From an uncultured Sutterella sp. (GTDB taxonomy: Bacteria > Pseudomonadota > Gammaproteobacteria > Burkholderiales > Burkholderiaceae_F): a stretch of 43,379 nt of DNA. Where the stretch lies: assembly GCA_900764215.1 (NCBI GenBank), contig CAAFNI010000369.1:1-43379 (forward strand), given 5' to 3'. A program made the translations under genes and the position numbers. Below are positions 33,704 to 42,730 of this stretch, one piece after another. Every line of letters starts with the position of its first letter. The first letter of the stretch is position 1. The notes under the pieces were generated by a model, which did not search any database, was not told the origin of the DNA, and was given only the letters and a program-made list of their open reading frames with translations.

Positions 33704-34207
33704 GTGGCTCTTCTGCCCATTATCCAATATCCCGATCCCGTTCTGGCCGCCAAAGCCGAGCCCGTCACTGAATTCAACGACGAGCTCCGCAAGCTTGCCG
33801 CCGACATGGCCGAAACCATGTATGCGGCTCCCGGCATTGGTCTTGCGGCCAATCAGGTGGGCAGTCTCAAGCGAATTGTGGTTATTGACATCACTGAAGA
33901 GAAAAACAGCCTTATCGTTCTCGTCAATCCCTACGTCAAGTCCCATTCGGACCAGTTCGTCGAGGGCGAGGAAGGCTGCCTCTCCCTCAAAGGATTGTAT
34001 GAAAAGGTGACTCGTCCGGATAGCGTCATCGTCTGCGCGCAGGATCTTGACGGCAAGTCATTCGAAATCGAGGCCGACGGTCTTTTGGCCGTCTGTCTGC
34101 AACACGAACTTGATCATTTGGACGGCACGGTCTTCATCGACCATCTCAGCCGCCTCAAGAAGGATCGCGCCAAGACGAAGCTGCGCAAACTCCGCAAGAA
34201 CGACTGA
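33704..34207 (+). CDS. def: Peptide deformylase
   Basis: Removes the formyl group from nascent protein N-termini; a metalloenzyme. The three motifs are GIGLAANQVG (from residue 44), EGCLS (90-94, metal ligand C92), and HELDH (134-138, ligands H134/H138 with E135 catalytic). The GTG at 33704 is the start: AAGGAG stands six to seven bases upstream and the product, 167 residues, begins M-ALLPIIQYPDPVL as usual. The frame reads back to 33611 without family sequence. In many Proteobacteria def is followed at once by fmt; here an opposite-strand hydrolase separates them. Confidence 0.97.
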   Translation: MALLPIIQYPDPVLAAKAEPVTEFNDELRKLAADMAETMYAAPGIGLAANQVGSLKRIVVIDITEEKNSLIVLVNPYVKSHSDQFVEGEEGCLSLKGLYEKVTRPDSVIVCAQDLDGKSFEIEADGLLAVCLQHELDHLDGTVFIDHLSRLKKDRAKTKLRKLRKND

Positions 34208-34221
34208 ACGCACCGGCCGCG

Positions 34222-35121
34222 TCAAGCCGGATGACGGTGGCAATGTTGCGCAATAAGCATGCCAAGCTTGGGCACGAGCGCTTCAGGCAATTGATGTCCC
34301 ATGCCCTCGACTTCCACAAGGCGGGAGCCAGGAATCAGTTCCGCTGTCTCTCTTCCGGCAGCTAGAGGCAGCAGCGGATCCGCCGTGCCGTGAATGATCA
34401 GCGCAGGCGCCGTCAGACGGCGAAGTTGCCAGGACCTGTCTCCGCTCGCGAGAATAGCCAACAGTTGTCGCGACGTCCCGTCAGGATCGTAATGAAGACC
34501 GTCCAACTTGCTCAACATGTCCTCCAGCTCCTCTGGCGACGGTCTGTAAGCCGGTCCAGAGAGTGTGATAAAGACACGGGTGAAATAATCCCTGAGCCCT
34601 TCCTTCGTATTCAGATTGTCCGGCTTTCTCAAAAGGGCCCAAACGGCATTCAGGCGTCCCAGCCCCGTTCTTGGGTTGCCGGACGCCGATGCGATGGATG
34701 TGAGTGATGCTACGCGATTCGGCGACTGAACAGCGGCCACTTGGGCAATCATGCCGCCCATGGAAATGCCGACGATGTGCGCCCTGCGTATCGACAGATG
34801 ATTGAGAAGACGCTCCACATCCAGCGCCATGTCCTCCAGCGCATAAGCGCTCATGACCTTGCGGCGCAAAAGCGCCTGCGCCACCGCCACGGCAACGTCC
34901 TTGCCGCCCACCTTCATGTCCGAACAGCGAGAACTCTCCCCGCAGTCGCGATTGTCGGGGGTAAGGACCTGGAATCCTTCCCGCACAAGGTGCGCAATGA
35001 GACTAGACGGCCAGGCGACGCTTGACATGCCGAGTCCCATGACAAGGACGACAGCAGGAGCATCCGAAGCACCGTAGCGCCGGTATGCCAGTTTGAATCC
35101 GTTGTAATAAAGTGCGTCCAC
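34222..35121 (-). CDS. Alpha/beta hydrolase
   Basis: A 299-residue soluble hydrolase of the alpha/beta-fold family with a complete triad: nucleophile Ser120 in GISMGG, Asp248 in HGTADPLLP and His276 in GMGHQLP. The oxyanion-hole side is VLVMGLGMSSVAW. Family-level homology cannot give the substrate; esters, lactones or polyketide-like compounds are possible. The start codon is GTG (35119-35121) with GAGG about seven bases upstream. It lies between def and fmt, on the opposite strand to both, which breaks their usual operon. No signal peptide. Confidence 0.85.
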   Translation of the reverse strand: MDALYYNGFKLAYRRYGASDAPAVVLVMGLGMSSVAWPSSLIAHLVREGFQVLTPDNRDCGESSRCSDMKVGGKDVAVAVAQALLRRKVMSAYALEDMALDVERLLNHLSIRRAHIVGISMGGMIAQVAAVQSPNRVASLTSIASASGNPRTGLGRLNAVWALLRKPDNLNTKEGLRDYFTRVFITLSGPAYRPSPEELEDMLSKLDGLHYDPDGTSRQLLAILASGDRSWQLRRLTAPALIIHGTADPLLPLAAGRETAELIPGSRLVEVEGMGHQLPEALVPKLGMLIAQHCHRHPA

Positions 35122-35229
35122 GTCATTCCTCTCTTTGCGCCCGTCTTCCTAAAGTACCGTACACTAGTACCATCATTGTATTTTGACACCTGAAAAACGC
35201 TCCCCATCTAGCGTCGCTGGAATCCACGT

Positions 35230-36186
35230 ATGAAGATCATTTTTGCAGGTACGCCCGACTTCGCGGCCGTTGCGCTCAAGCACCTTATTGATGCGGGACA
35301 CGAGATTGCACTTGTCCTCTCGCAGCCCGACCGCCCTAGCGGACGCGGCATGAAGCTCACTCCCTCCCCCGTCAAGACGCTGGCCCTGGAGCACGGCATT
35401 TCCGTCATCACGCCTGCAACACTAAGCTTGAAGAGGGCCCCTGAAGAATCGGCCCGCATCCACGCACAACTCAAGGCCGTCGGCGCCGACCTGCTTGTCG
35501 TAGCTGCTTATGGCCTCATTCTCCCGCAGCAGGTTCTGGACTGCGCAAAAGGCATCGGCCGCAATGGTGACATCCGAGCCATCAACATCCACGGCAGCCT
35601 CCTGCCCCGTTGGCGCGGCGCGGCGCCTGTTGCTCGCGCCCTCGAAGCCGGCGACAAGGAAACCGGAGTCGTACTCATGAAAATGGAGCTTGGCCTCGAC
35701 ACGGGCCCGATGATCCGCACCGTTCGCACCTCCATCACGACGACGGACACCGCCGACACCCTCATGATGCGTCTTGCCCAGCTCGGCGCCGAACTGCTCG
35801 TCGAATCCCTCAAGACGCCCGACGAACTTGACTGGACTCCGCAACCCGAGGAGGGGATCACTTATGCCGCAAAGCTTCTGAAAACGGAGGCCGTCATCGA
35901 TTGGAGTCTCCCTGCAGAAGTCATAGCCAACAAGATTCGAGCTTTCAACCCCTTTCCGGGAACCATATTTGACAAAAACGGCCTCCACGTCAAAATCTGG
36001 GAGGCCGAAACGATTGACCTCAGCGGCCGTCCCGGCGAGGTGCTCGACACGGCGCAAGGTCTTGTGATTGCCTGCGGCGAAGGGGCCCTTCGCGCAACGG
36101 TTCTGCAAAAGCCAGGCAAGCCCAAAATGCATTTTGGCCCCTTCCTGCAAAGCCTGCCGTTCACCGTTGGAGAAGTTGTCAAGTGA
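35230..36186 (+). CDS. fmt: Methionyl-tRNA formyltransferase
   Basis: Formylates initiator Met-tRNA with 10-formyl-THF. The 318-residue protein starts MKIIFAGTPDFAAVAL and has INIHGSLLPRWRGAAP (with the folate-site Asn/His), LGLDTGPM and the C-domain RAFNPFPGT, all diagnostic. No strong Shine-Dalgarno is visible before ATG 35230. The stop overlaps the rsmB GTG start by four bases (GTGA), so the two are translationally coupled. Confidence 0.97.
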   Translation: MKIIFAGTPDFAAVALKHLIDAGHEIALVLSQPDRPSGRGMKLTPSPVKTLALEHGISVITPATLSLKRAPEESARIHAQLKAVGADLLVVAAYGLILPQQVLDCAKGIGRNGDIRAINIHGSLLPRWRGAAPVARALEAGDKETGVVLMKMELGLDTGPMIRTVRTSITTTDTADTLMMRLAQLGAELLVESLKTPDELDWTPQPEEGITYAAKLLKTEAVIDWSLPAEVIANKIRAFNPFPGTIFDKNGLHVKIWEAETIDLSGRPGEVLDTAQGLVIACGEGALRATVLQKPGKPKMHFGPFLQSLPFTVGEVVK

Positions 36187-37523
36187 GCATCGCCGCGTCC
36201 GCGCCGCACAAGCAGGCGCCCTTTTCCAAAATCGTAAGCGCCGTCGCCATTGCATGCACCCAACTGCGTGCAGGCGCCTCGCTCAACTCCGTAATCCGTC
36301 CGGCCCTCCTTCATGTCCCACAGGAAAGCCGTCCCGCCGCGCAGGCGCTCATCTACGAAAGCGTGCGCCGCCGCGCAAAAACAGACGCGCTTCTCGGACT
36401 GCTTTGCAGCCGCCAGCCCTCAGCCGAGGTGCTCTCCATGCTGGAGGCTGCCTTCGCCGCCTTCTCTCTAGGTCGACTCGCAGTCTTCACCGTCGTTTCT
36501 GAGACGGTCACTGCAGCCAAGGCCAATCCGCAGACCCGAGCCGCCTCGGGCTTCATCAACGCCGTACTTCGGCGTTATCTGCGCGAGCAGGACAAGTTGG
36601 AGCAGACGGTTGCAACGCAGGAAGAAGTCCGCTTCAATGCGCCACACTGGTGGATTGACCGCATTCGAACAATCTTTCCGCAGGATGCCGAGCGCATCCT
36701 CGAACTCGGAACCCGTCATCCGCCAATGACGTTGCGCATCAACACCCGCCTCACGACCGTCGAAAACTATCTTGGCCTGTTGAAGGCCGCACAACTAGAA
36801 GCCCGCCGCGTCGGCCCCGACGCCGTCGAACTTTCCACCCCTGTTTCCGTCGACCGCATTCCCGGCTTTTCCGTAGGTCTGAGCTCCGTTCAGGACGCCG
36901 GCACTCAGCTTGCGGCGCACCTCTTGGCCGTCAAGCCGGGGGAGCGCGTGCTTGACGCCTGCTCTGCACCGGGAGGCAAAACCGCTCACATTCTAGAGCT
37001 CACCGACTGCGCCATGACGGCCTTGGAAATCGATCCGGCCAGAGCCATCAAAGTTCGAGAAACCCTTGACCGTCTCAAGCTCAAGGCCGACATTCGAACG
37101 GCAGACGCCGGCAACATCGAAAGCTGGTGGGACGGCAGACCTTTTGACCGCATTCTGCTTGATGCTCCCTGTACAGCAAGCGGCGTGGTGCGTCGCCAGC
37201 CCGATACGCCATGGCTTCGCAGACCCGATGACATCAAAAAGCTAGCCGCCGAACAGAAAAGGCTCCTCAAGACGCTCTGGCCCCTCCTCCGTACGGGCGG
37301 GCGGATGCTTTACGCCACGTGCTCCATCTTCCCTGAGGAAGGCATCAGGCAAATCAAGGCCTTTCTGGCAGCAACGCGGGACGCCCATCTTGGTCCATGG
37401 TTCGCCGGCACTGACGGCATGCTGTCGCTCCTGCCAAAAGAAGCGGGAGAATGGCACCCTGACGCCCAGCTGCCTTCCGTACATGACGGCTTCTTCTACG
37501 CCCTTTTGGAAAAGCAAGCCTGA
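36183..37523 (+). CDS. rsmB: 16S rRNA (cytosine967-C5)-methyltransferase
   Basis: Methylates C967 of 16S rRNA. The 446-residue protein has an N-terminal NusB-like RNA-binding domain (about residues 10-150) and a C-terminal SAM-dependent fold with DACSAPGGKTAHILEL, LLDAPCTASGVVRRQPD (motif IV Cys) and YATCSIFPEEG (motif VI catalytic Cys). The start is the GTG overlapping the fmt stop. It is followed after one base by the DUF4390 gene, so fmt-rsmB-DUF4390-ntrY is probably one transcript. Confidence 0.96.
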   Translation: MSIAASAPHKQAPFSKIVSAVAIACTQLRAGASLNSVIRPALLHVPQESRPAAQALIYESVRRRAKTDALLGLLCSRQPSAEVLSMLEAAFAAFSLGRLAVFTVVSETVTAAKANPQTRAASGFINAVLRRYLREQDKLEQTVATQEEVRFNAPHWWIDRIRTIFPQDAERILELGTRHPPMTLRINTRLTTVENYLGLLKAAQLEARRVGPDAVELSTPVSVDRIPGFSVGLSSVQDAGTQLAAHLLAVKPGERVLDACSAPGGKTAHILELTDCAMTALEIDPARAIKVRETLDRLKLKADIRTADAGNIESWWDGRPFDRILLDAPCTASGVVRRQPDTPWLRRPDDIKKLAAEQKRLLKTLWPLLRTGGRMLYATCSIFPEEGIRQIKAFLAATRDAHLGPWFAGTDGMLSLLPKEAGEWHPDAQLPSVHDGFFYALLEKQA

Positions 37524-37524
37524 C

Positions 37525-38130
37525 ATGTACAACGCGACTCGACGCCAGACCCTGAAGCTTGCACTGCTAGCTGCACTCGGAACCTCATCTCTGACGACTC
37601 CCGAAGTGCGGGCAGCAGATGCGACCTTCATGCGCGCAGCCCTCACGCTTGATGAACCAGGCGAACGATCGGGGCTTTTTCTGAGCTCGTCTTTCGAATT
37701 CGATCTGCCTCAGGCGCTTTCAGAGGCGCTTCATAGAGGCATTGCCCTCTATTTCGTGCATGAATTCAGACTCTACAAGGAACGATGGTACTGGATCGAC
37801 AAAGCTACGATCCGCTGCCGCTTCATGATCCGTCTGGCTTTCGATCCGCTTACACGCCGCTATCGCCTCTCCTACAACGGACTTTCACTCTCCTTCGACA
37901 CGCTCGAGCAGGCTTTGCCCTACATTAAGAACATCAGGCGCTGGAGAGTCGGTCCCTCGAATGCCGTGCGCAGTGCCGAGGACTATGCGGCAGAGCTGCG
38001 CTTTTATCTGGACACTGACAAGCTTCCCAAACCCATGCAGGTCGTCAACACCGGCAGCAGCGACTGGACGATCACGAGCGACTGGATCGACGTGCCCATT
38101 CCGCCGGAAGTAGTCGCCCCTGCGGACTAA
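37525..38130 (+). CDS. DUF4390 envelope protein
   Basis: A 201-residue protein of the DUF4390 family, which in Burkholderiales sits between rsmB and ntrY. The N-terminus carries TRRQTLKLALLAALG, similar to a twin-arginine signal, then a probable cut near VRAAD. Family blocks: LTLDEPGERSGLFLSSSFEFDLP, ALYFVHEFRLYKERWYWIDKAT, RLAFDPLTRRYRLSYNGLSLSFDTLEQAL, and the KPMQVVNTGSSDW end. Function is unknown; the placement next to a NtrY sensor suggests an envelope ligand or modulator of NtrY. One base separates it from rsmB, nine from ntrY. Confidence 0.88.
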   Translation: MYNATRRQTLKLALLAALGTSSLTTPEVRAADATFMRAALTLDEPGERSGLFLSSSFEFDLPQALSEALHRGIALYFVHEFRLYKERWYWIDKATIRCRFMIRLAFDPLTRRYRLSYNGLSLSFDTLEQALPYIKNIRRWRVGPSNAVRSAEDYAAELRFYLDTDKLPKPMQVVNTGSSDWTITSDWIDVPIPPEVVAPAD

Positions 38131-38139
38131 GAGAACGTC

Positions 38140-40401
38140 ATGTCACGCTGGTTACGCTACAGCACACTGATCGCCATTTCCTTCGCGAGCATCGCAATGC
38201 TCGGCCTGGCAATCAGTCTTTTCAATTCAAAACTTTTCGACAAGTACTTCCCTTTTCTGCTTGTCTTGAACGCGTTCATTGCTGCCGTCCTCTTCTGCGT
38301 AGTGACGACCCTGTGCCTGCGTCTTGCTCGACGTCAGCGGCAAAAGCAATACGGCTCGCACATGACGGCAAAACTTGCGCTCACCACGGCACTCATCAGC
38401 CTGGTGCCGACGCTCACCGTCTATTCAATTTCCACGGCCTTCATCAGCCGTTCGCTTCAGGACTCCTTCTCCCCGCGCGTCGAAGCCTCGCTTGACGCAG
38501 GCGTGCGCATCACGCAGGAAATGCTGGCCAAACAGGAGCAAACGACGCAGAAGCTTGCACGTGAATTTGCGGATGAGCTCTCGGCCACCCCAACTTCGCT
38601 GATGCTGCACGACCTGCTCAAACTCCTTGAACCCCATCCCGGCACGGAGGCCCTGGTCCTCACAAACACGGGCTCCGCCGTTGCCGCCGCTGGCTCTCGC
38701 ATCAACGTGCTTATGCCCGATCTGCCCTCGCAGCTTCAGCTTAAAACCGCCAAGACAGCGGGCATCTACAGCATTGTCGACGGCGACACCCTATTTGAGT
38801 CGCCTGAATCGACAGACGGCTCAAGCGACCTGCGCATACGCGTCATCATCCCGATTTCGACGCTCCACACCCCTTCCCTTTCCGACTTCAAAACCACGGG
38901 ACTGCTTGCCAAGTCAGCCAACAATCAGCAGCTTTTCCTGCAGGTCACGCAACCCGTCGACAACACGATCGGACTTCACGCAGCCACCCTCGTCGCCGGC
39001 TACCGCGAATATCAGCAGCTCGCCTACAGCCAGAACTCCATGGCAACGCTCTACGCACTGACGCTCTCTCTCATCGTGCTGCTGGCCGTTTTCGCAAGCA
39101 TCCTTGCGGCGCTCTCCTTTGCACGCCGGACGACATCCCCCGTGATGCAGCTCGCCGAGGGCACCAGACGCGTAGCCACGGGAGACTTCATGCCCATCCG
39201 AGAGTTTCAGGGAGGTGACGAAATCAACGTCCTTACGCGTTCCTTCAACTCGATGATCAAGGAGGTGTCAGAAGCCAGACGAGGCCTAGAACTGCAGCGC
39301 CTGCAGGCCGAACAAGCCCAAGCCTTCCTCGAGCGTGTTCTCGGCAACATTTCATCCGGCGTCGTGGTCGTTGACCGTTGGTACACGGTCGTCACCGCCA
39401 ATCAGGCGGCTCGACGCATCATGGGAGAGGAAAACGTGGCCATCGGGATTTCACTTCGAGAGACGCTTCCGGAATTTGTGGCAACTCTTGAAGAACATCA
39501 GCACCACGAAAGCCTCGACACAACGCCCGCTCCGCTTGATTTCGAACTTGAACAGAACGGCGTGACGATTCCGCTCTACCTGAAGACCTCCGCCATGCAG
39601 CTCGGAACACAAACAGGCTCCGTACTTGTTTTTGACGACGTAACGGCACTCATGAAGGCGCAACGCGCCACTGCTTGGGGCGAGGTCGCCAGGAGGCTGG
39701 CACACGAAATCAAAAATCCGCTCACGCCCATCCGGCTTTCCGCCGAACGTCTCGCTTGGAAGCTTCACGCCAAACTGACTGAAGAAAAGGATCTGCAGCT
39801 TCTCAAGCGCACGACAGACACCATCATTGAACAAGTTGATACGCTCAGGCAGATGGTCAATGATTTTCGCGAGTATGCGCGCATGCCGGCTGCGTCCCTT
39901 CAGCCTCTGAAGCTCAACGAGTTCATGGACAGCATCCTGCAGCTTTATCACGACGCCGGACACACCATTACCTTCGCCCCGGCACCCGATCTGCCTGAAA
40001 TCGACGCAGACCCGGCACAGCTCAGACAAGTGCTTCACAACCTGATTTCCAACAGCCTCGAAGCCGTCCCCGACGATGAACCCGCTAGAATTTCTATCAA
40101 AACGGAAGCTTTGAAATCCAAATACCATGCAGACGCCATAGGCGCTGTTAAACTCTCTATTGAAGATAACGGACCGGGCTTTACGGATAAAATTCTAGAT
40201 GCTGCTTTTGAGCCCTATGTCACAACCAAACCGACAGGAACGGGCCTCGGCCTGCCAATCGTGAAGAAGATTCTGGATGACCACGGCGCCGCCATAATGC
40301 TCAAGAATCTCAAGGACGAAGGCACCGAAGAGATTCTCGGTGCGTCTGTCGAAATTATCTTCAAAGTCTCCCGGCGAGAGCACAACCCAATTTCCAACTG
40401 A
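38140..40401 (+). CDS. ntrY: Nitrogen-regulation-type sensor histidine kinase NtrY
   Basis: A 753-residue membrane sensor kinase. Two N-terminal helices and a long extracytoplasmic part (to about residue 300) are followed by another helix, a HAMP domain (ARRTTSPVMQLAEGTRRVATGDF), a PAS domain (VLGNISSGVVVVDRWYTVVTANQAARRI) and a kinase core: phospho-acceptor H522 in RLAHEIKNPLTPIRLSAERL, N-box ISNSLEAV, G1 DNGPGF and G2 TGTGLGLPIV. This is the NtrY architecture. Its partner NtrX follows after eight bases. In relatives NtrYX responds to nitrogen or redox state; the signal here is not known. Confidence 0.94.
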   Translation: MSRWLRYSTLIAISFASIAMLGLAISLFNSKLFDKYFPFLLVLNAFIAAVLFCVVTTLCLRLARRQRQKQYGSHMTAKLALTTALISLVPTLTVYSISTAFISRSLQDSFSPRVEASLDAGVRITQEMLAKQEQTTQKLAREFADELSATPTSLMLHDLLKLLEPHPGTEALVLTNTGSAVAAAGSRINVLMPDLPSQLQLKTAKTAGIYSIVDGDTLFESPESTDGSSDLRIRVIIPISTLHTPSLSDFKTTGLLAKSANNQQLFLQVTQPVDNTIGLHAATLVAGYREYQQLAYSQNSMATLYALTLSLIVLLAVFASILAALSFARRTTSPVMQLAEGTRRVATGDFMPIREFQGGDEINVLTRSFNSMIKEVSEARRGLELQRLQAEQAQAFLERVLGNISSGVVVVDRWYTVVTANQAARRIMGEENVAIGISLRETLPEFVATLEEHQHHESLDTTPAPLDFELEQNGVTIPLYLKTSAMQLGTQTGSVLVFDDVTALMKAQRATAWGEVARRLAHEIKNPLTPIRLSAERLAWKLHAKLTEEKDLQLLKRTTDTIIEQVDTLRQMVNDFREYARMPAASLQPLKLNEFMDSILQLYHDAGHTITFAPAPDLPEIDADPAQLRQVLHNLISNSLEAVPDDEPARISIKTEALKSKYHADAIGAVKLSIEDNGPGFTDKILDAAFEPYVTTKPTGTGLGLPIVKKILDDHGAAIMLKNLKDEGTEEILGASVEIIFKVSRREHNPISN

Positions 40402-40409
40402 GCCACAAC

Positions 40410-41309
40410 ATGCACACAGTCCTGATTGTTGACGATGAATACGGCATCCGCGACCTTCTCTCCGAAATTCTTGAGGATGAGGGCTACCGGGTCTTTACCG
40501 CCGAAAATGCACAGGCCGCTCGACTTCTAGTTCAAGAGCGCGAATTTGACCTGATCCTGCTCGACATCTGGATGCCCGACATGGACGGTGTCTCCCTTCT
40601 CAAGGAATGGTATTCACAGAAAGCCGTTCTGTGTCCGATTGTGATGATGTCCGGTCACGGCACCATCGAGACCGCCATGGAAGCTACGCGCTTTGGCGCC
40701 AGAAACTTCCTTGAAAAGCCTATCTCCATGCAGCAGCTTCTCAAGACGTGCAGGGAAATGATCATGTTTTGGGACCACGAGAAAACGGTTCGTGCCCGCG
40801 AACATGCAAAGATCATGGCCACCAACGCGGCTATGGCTGGATGGCATAGCGCCTCCTGCATGCCTCAGACCGTTTCTCTTGCCAATCTGAACGACAAATC
40901 CAAATACTGCGACCACTTTATTCTCACGGACCTGCCTACGCGCATCGGTCCTCAAGCTCGCCTGCCGATCATTGAGGTCCCGGATCTCTACTTCACGATC
41001 AACTACAACCTGCCGTTGCGCGAGCTTCGCGACAATCTGGAACGCGCCTACTTCACCCGTGTCGCCAAGTACTACGGCGGTTCGATGACGCCGCTCTCCA
41101 AGCACTCTGGTCTGGAGCGCACTCACCTTTATCGAAAGCTGCACCAGCTGGGTCTTGAGCTAAAGAAGTCAGTCAAGAAGGACGATCCGGCCAAGACGGA
41201 CGATTCCGCCGACTCTACAGCCCCCACCAGGAAATCGGCCCCCTCCAAGATGGTATCTCCCAGCAGCGCTGTCGATTCCGGTCATGCGGACGGCACCGAT
41301 AAGTCATGA
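40410..41309 (+). CDS. ntrX: NtrX-like response regulator without AAA+ domain
   Basis: A 299-residue regulator. The receiver domain (1-120) is intact: D8/D9, phospho-acceptor D52 in LILLDIWMPDMDG, and a lysine in FLEKPI. The C-terminus has a Fis-type helix-turn-helix (LSKHSGLERTHLYRKLHQLGL) and a lysine/serine-rich tail. Full NtrX (about 450 residues) has a sigma-54-activating AAA+ ATPase between them; here about 110 residues stand there and no Walker A (GExGTGK) or GAFTGA motif is seen. Only a short piece (PLRELRDNLERAYF) recalls the end of that domain. It therefore should not activate sigma-54 promoters. The stop overlaps the trkA start by four bases (ATGA). Confidence 0.9.
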   Translation: MHTVLIVDDEYGIRDLLSEILEDEGYRVFTAENAQAARLLVQEREFDLILLDIWMPDMDGVSLLKEWYSQKAVLCPIVMMSGHGTIETAMEATRFGARNFLEKPISMQQLLKTCREMIMFWDHEKTVRAREHAKIMATNAAMAGWHSASCMPQTVSLANLNDKSKYCDHFILTDLPTRIGPQARLPIIEVPDLYFTINYNLPLRELRDNLERAYFTRVAKYYGGSMTPLSKHSGLERTHLYRKLHQLGLELKKSVKKDDPAKTDDSADSTAPTRKSAPSKMVSPSSAVDSGHADGTDKS

Positions 41310-42715
41310 AAATTCTGATCGTGGGAGCCGGCCGCATCGGTTGCTCCGTTGCAGAAAGTCTGGTCTCAGAAGCCAACGACATTACTGTCGTTGACCAAGA
41401 TGCAGAACGCATCGGGGCCCTGCAATCGAGATTCGACCTGCGTGGAGTCGTCGGCAACGCCACGAGTCCTCAGGTGCTTACCGATGCCGGTGCAGCCGAT
41501 ACGGACATGCTGATCGCCGTCACCTCAAGCGACGAAACGAACCTCGTGGTGACAATGCTTTGTGCTCGCATCTTCAACATTCCCACCCGCATCGCACGCG
41601 TGCGCAACAATGAACTGCGCGACTATCCGCGCATTCTGGGCGAGGAAGGTTTTGAAGCAACCTCCATCATCTGGCCTGAACAGGCTCTCGTGAGCTATCT
41701 CATCAAGCTCATTGATTTTCCTGAGGCCATTCAAGTCCAGGAATTCGGCGAAGGGCTTGCAAGCCTGATCGCCGTTCGTGCCAAATCAGGCAGTCCGCTC
41801 GTAGGGCGCCCAATCCGAGAACTCTTCACCCATTTGCCTCAGGTTCCTGCTCGCATTGTGGCCATTTTCCGCCGCAACCGTCGCCTTGAAGTAAATGCCT
41901 CCACCATTGTCGAAGCAGGCGATGAAGTCATCTGTCTGTGTGACACCAGGCACGCCAGACGAGTCATGGCGGAACTTCGCCATCGAGAGCGCCCCGTGCA
42001 TAGCATCATGATTGCCGGCAAGCCGAGCTTCACGCTCAATCTCGCGCGCATGCTCAAGACGGGAGAAAACCGTCCAGGCGGAGACTTCGACATCCGGATC
42101 TTGGAAAGCGACCGAAATGTTGTCCGGCGTCTCTCCCGCGAGCTAAGTGATTCCGCCATGCTCATTGAAGGAGACTTTACAGACGAGGACGTGCTTGATG
42201 CGGCAGGCATCGAAACATGCGACCTCTTCATTGCAGTATCTGAAAACGATGAGAACAACATCCTCGGCGCACTTCTGGCCAAGAAACTCGGAGCAGGCAA
42301 AACCATCGCTCTCGTCAACCGAAAGGCCTACGGCGATCTGATGCAGGGGAGCCAGATCGACATCACCCTATCAACCACCACCGCCGCACTCGGCGAATTG
42401 ATCCGCCACGTGCGCCGCGGCGACGTAGCCGCCGCCTACAGTCTGAGACGTGGTGCGGCCGAGGCCCTCGAGATCGTGGCGCACGGCGATCGGCGAAGTT
42501 CCAAGGTCGTCGGCCGTCGCATCGGCACCATTTCGCTTCCCGAAGGCTGTGCCATAGGCGCTCTGATTCGCGGAAGCGATGAAAATGCGCTAGTACTGAT
42601 GGGCGACAAGGATACCGTCATCGAGGCAGAGGATCATGTGATCGTCTTTGTGCCGTCCAAAAAGCTCATTCCAAAGATCGAACGCCTCTTCACGGTCAAC
42701 GTCGGCTTCTTTTAA
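41306..42715 (+). CDS. trkA: Trk potassium uptake regulatory subunit TrkA
   Basis: A peripheral NAD-binding protein that gates the TrkH channel. The 469-residue protein has two tandem RCK modules, each with a Rossmann fold: MKILIVGAGRIGCSVAESL for the first and SIMIAGKPSFTLNLARML for the second, each followed by a TrkA_C part (near residues 140-220 and 380-460). In the second fold GKPSFT replaces the usual GxGxxG, as seen in many TrkA proteins where only one site is intact. It is coupled to ntrX by an ATGA overlap and precedes trkH by 15 bp, so the operon extends from rsmB or fmt through trkH. Confidence 0.95.
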   Translation: MKILIVGAGRIGCSVAESLVSEANDITVVDQDAERIGALQSRFDLRGVVGNATSPQVLTDAGAADTDMLIAVTSSDETNLVVTMLCARIFNIPTRIARVRNNELRDYPRILGEEGFEATSIIWPEQALVSYLIKLIDFPEAIQVQEFGEGLASLIAVRAKSGSPLVGRPIRELFTHLPQVPARIVAIFRRNRRLEVNASTIVEAGDEVICLCDTRHARRVMAELRHRERPVHSIMIAGKPSFTLNLARMLKTGENRPGGDFDIRILESDRNVVRRLSRELSDSAMLIEGDFTDEDVLDAAGIETCDLFIAVSENDENNILGALLAKKLGAGKTIALVNRKAYGDLMQGSQIDITLSTTTAALGELIRHVRRGDVAAAYSLRRGAAEALEIVAHGDRRSSKVVGRRIGTISLPEGCAIGALIRGSDENALVLMGDKDTVIEAEDHVIVFVPSKKLIPKIERLFTVNVGFF

Positions 42716-42730
42716 GGAGGCCGGAGCGTC

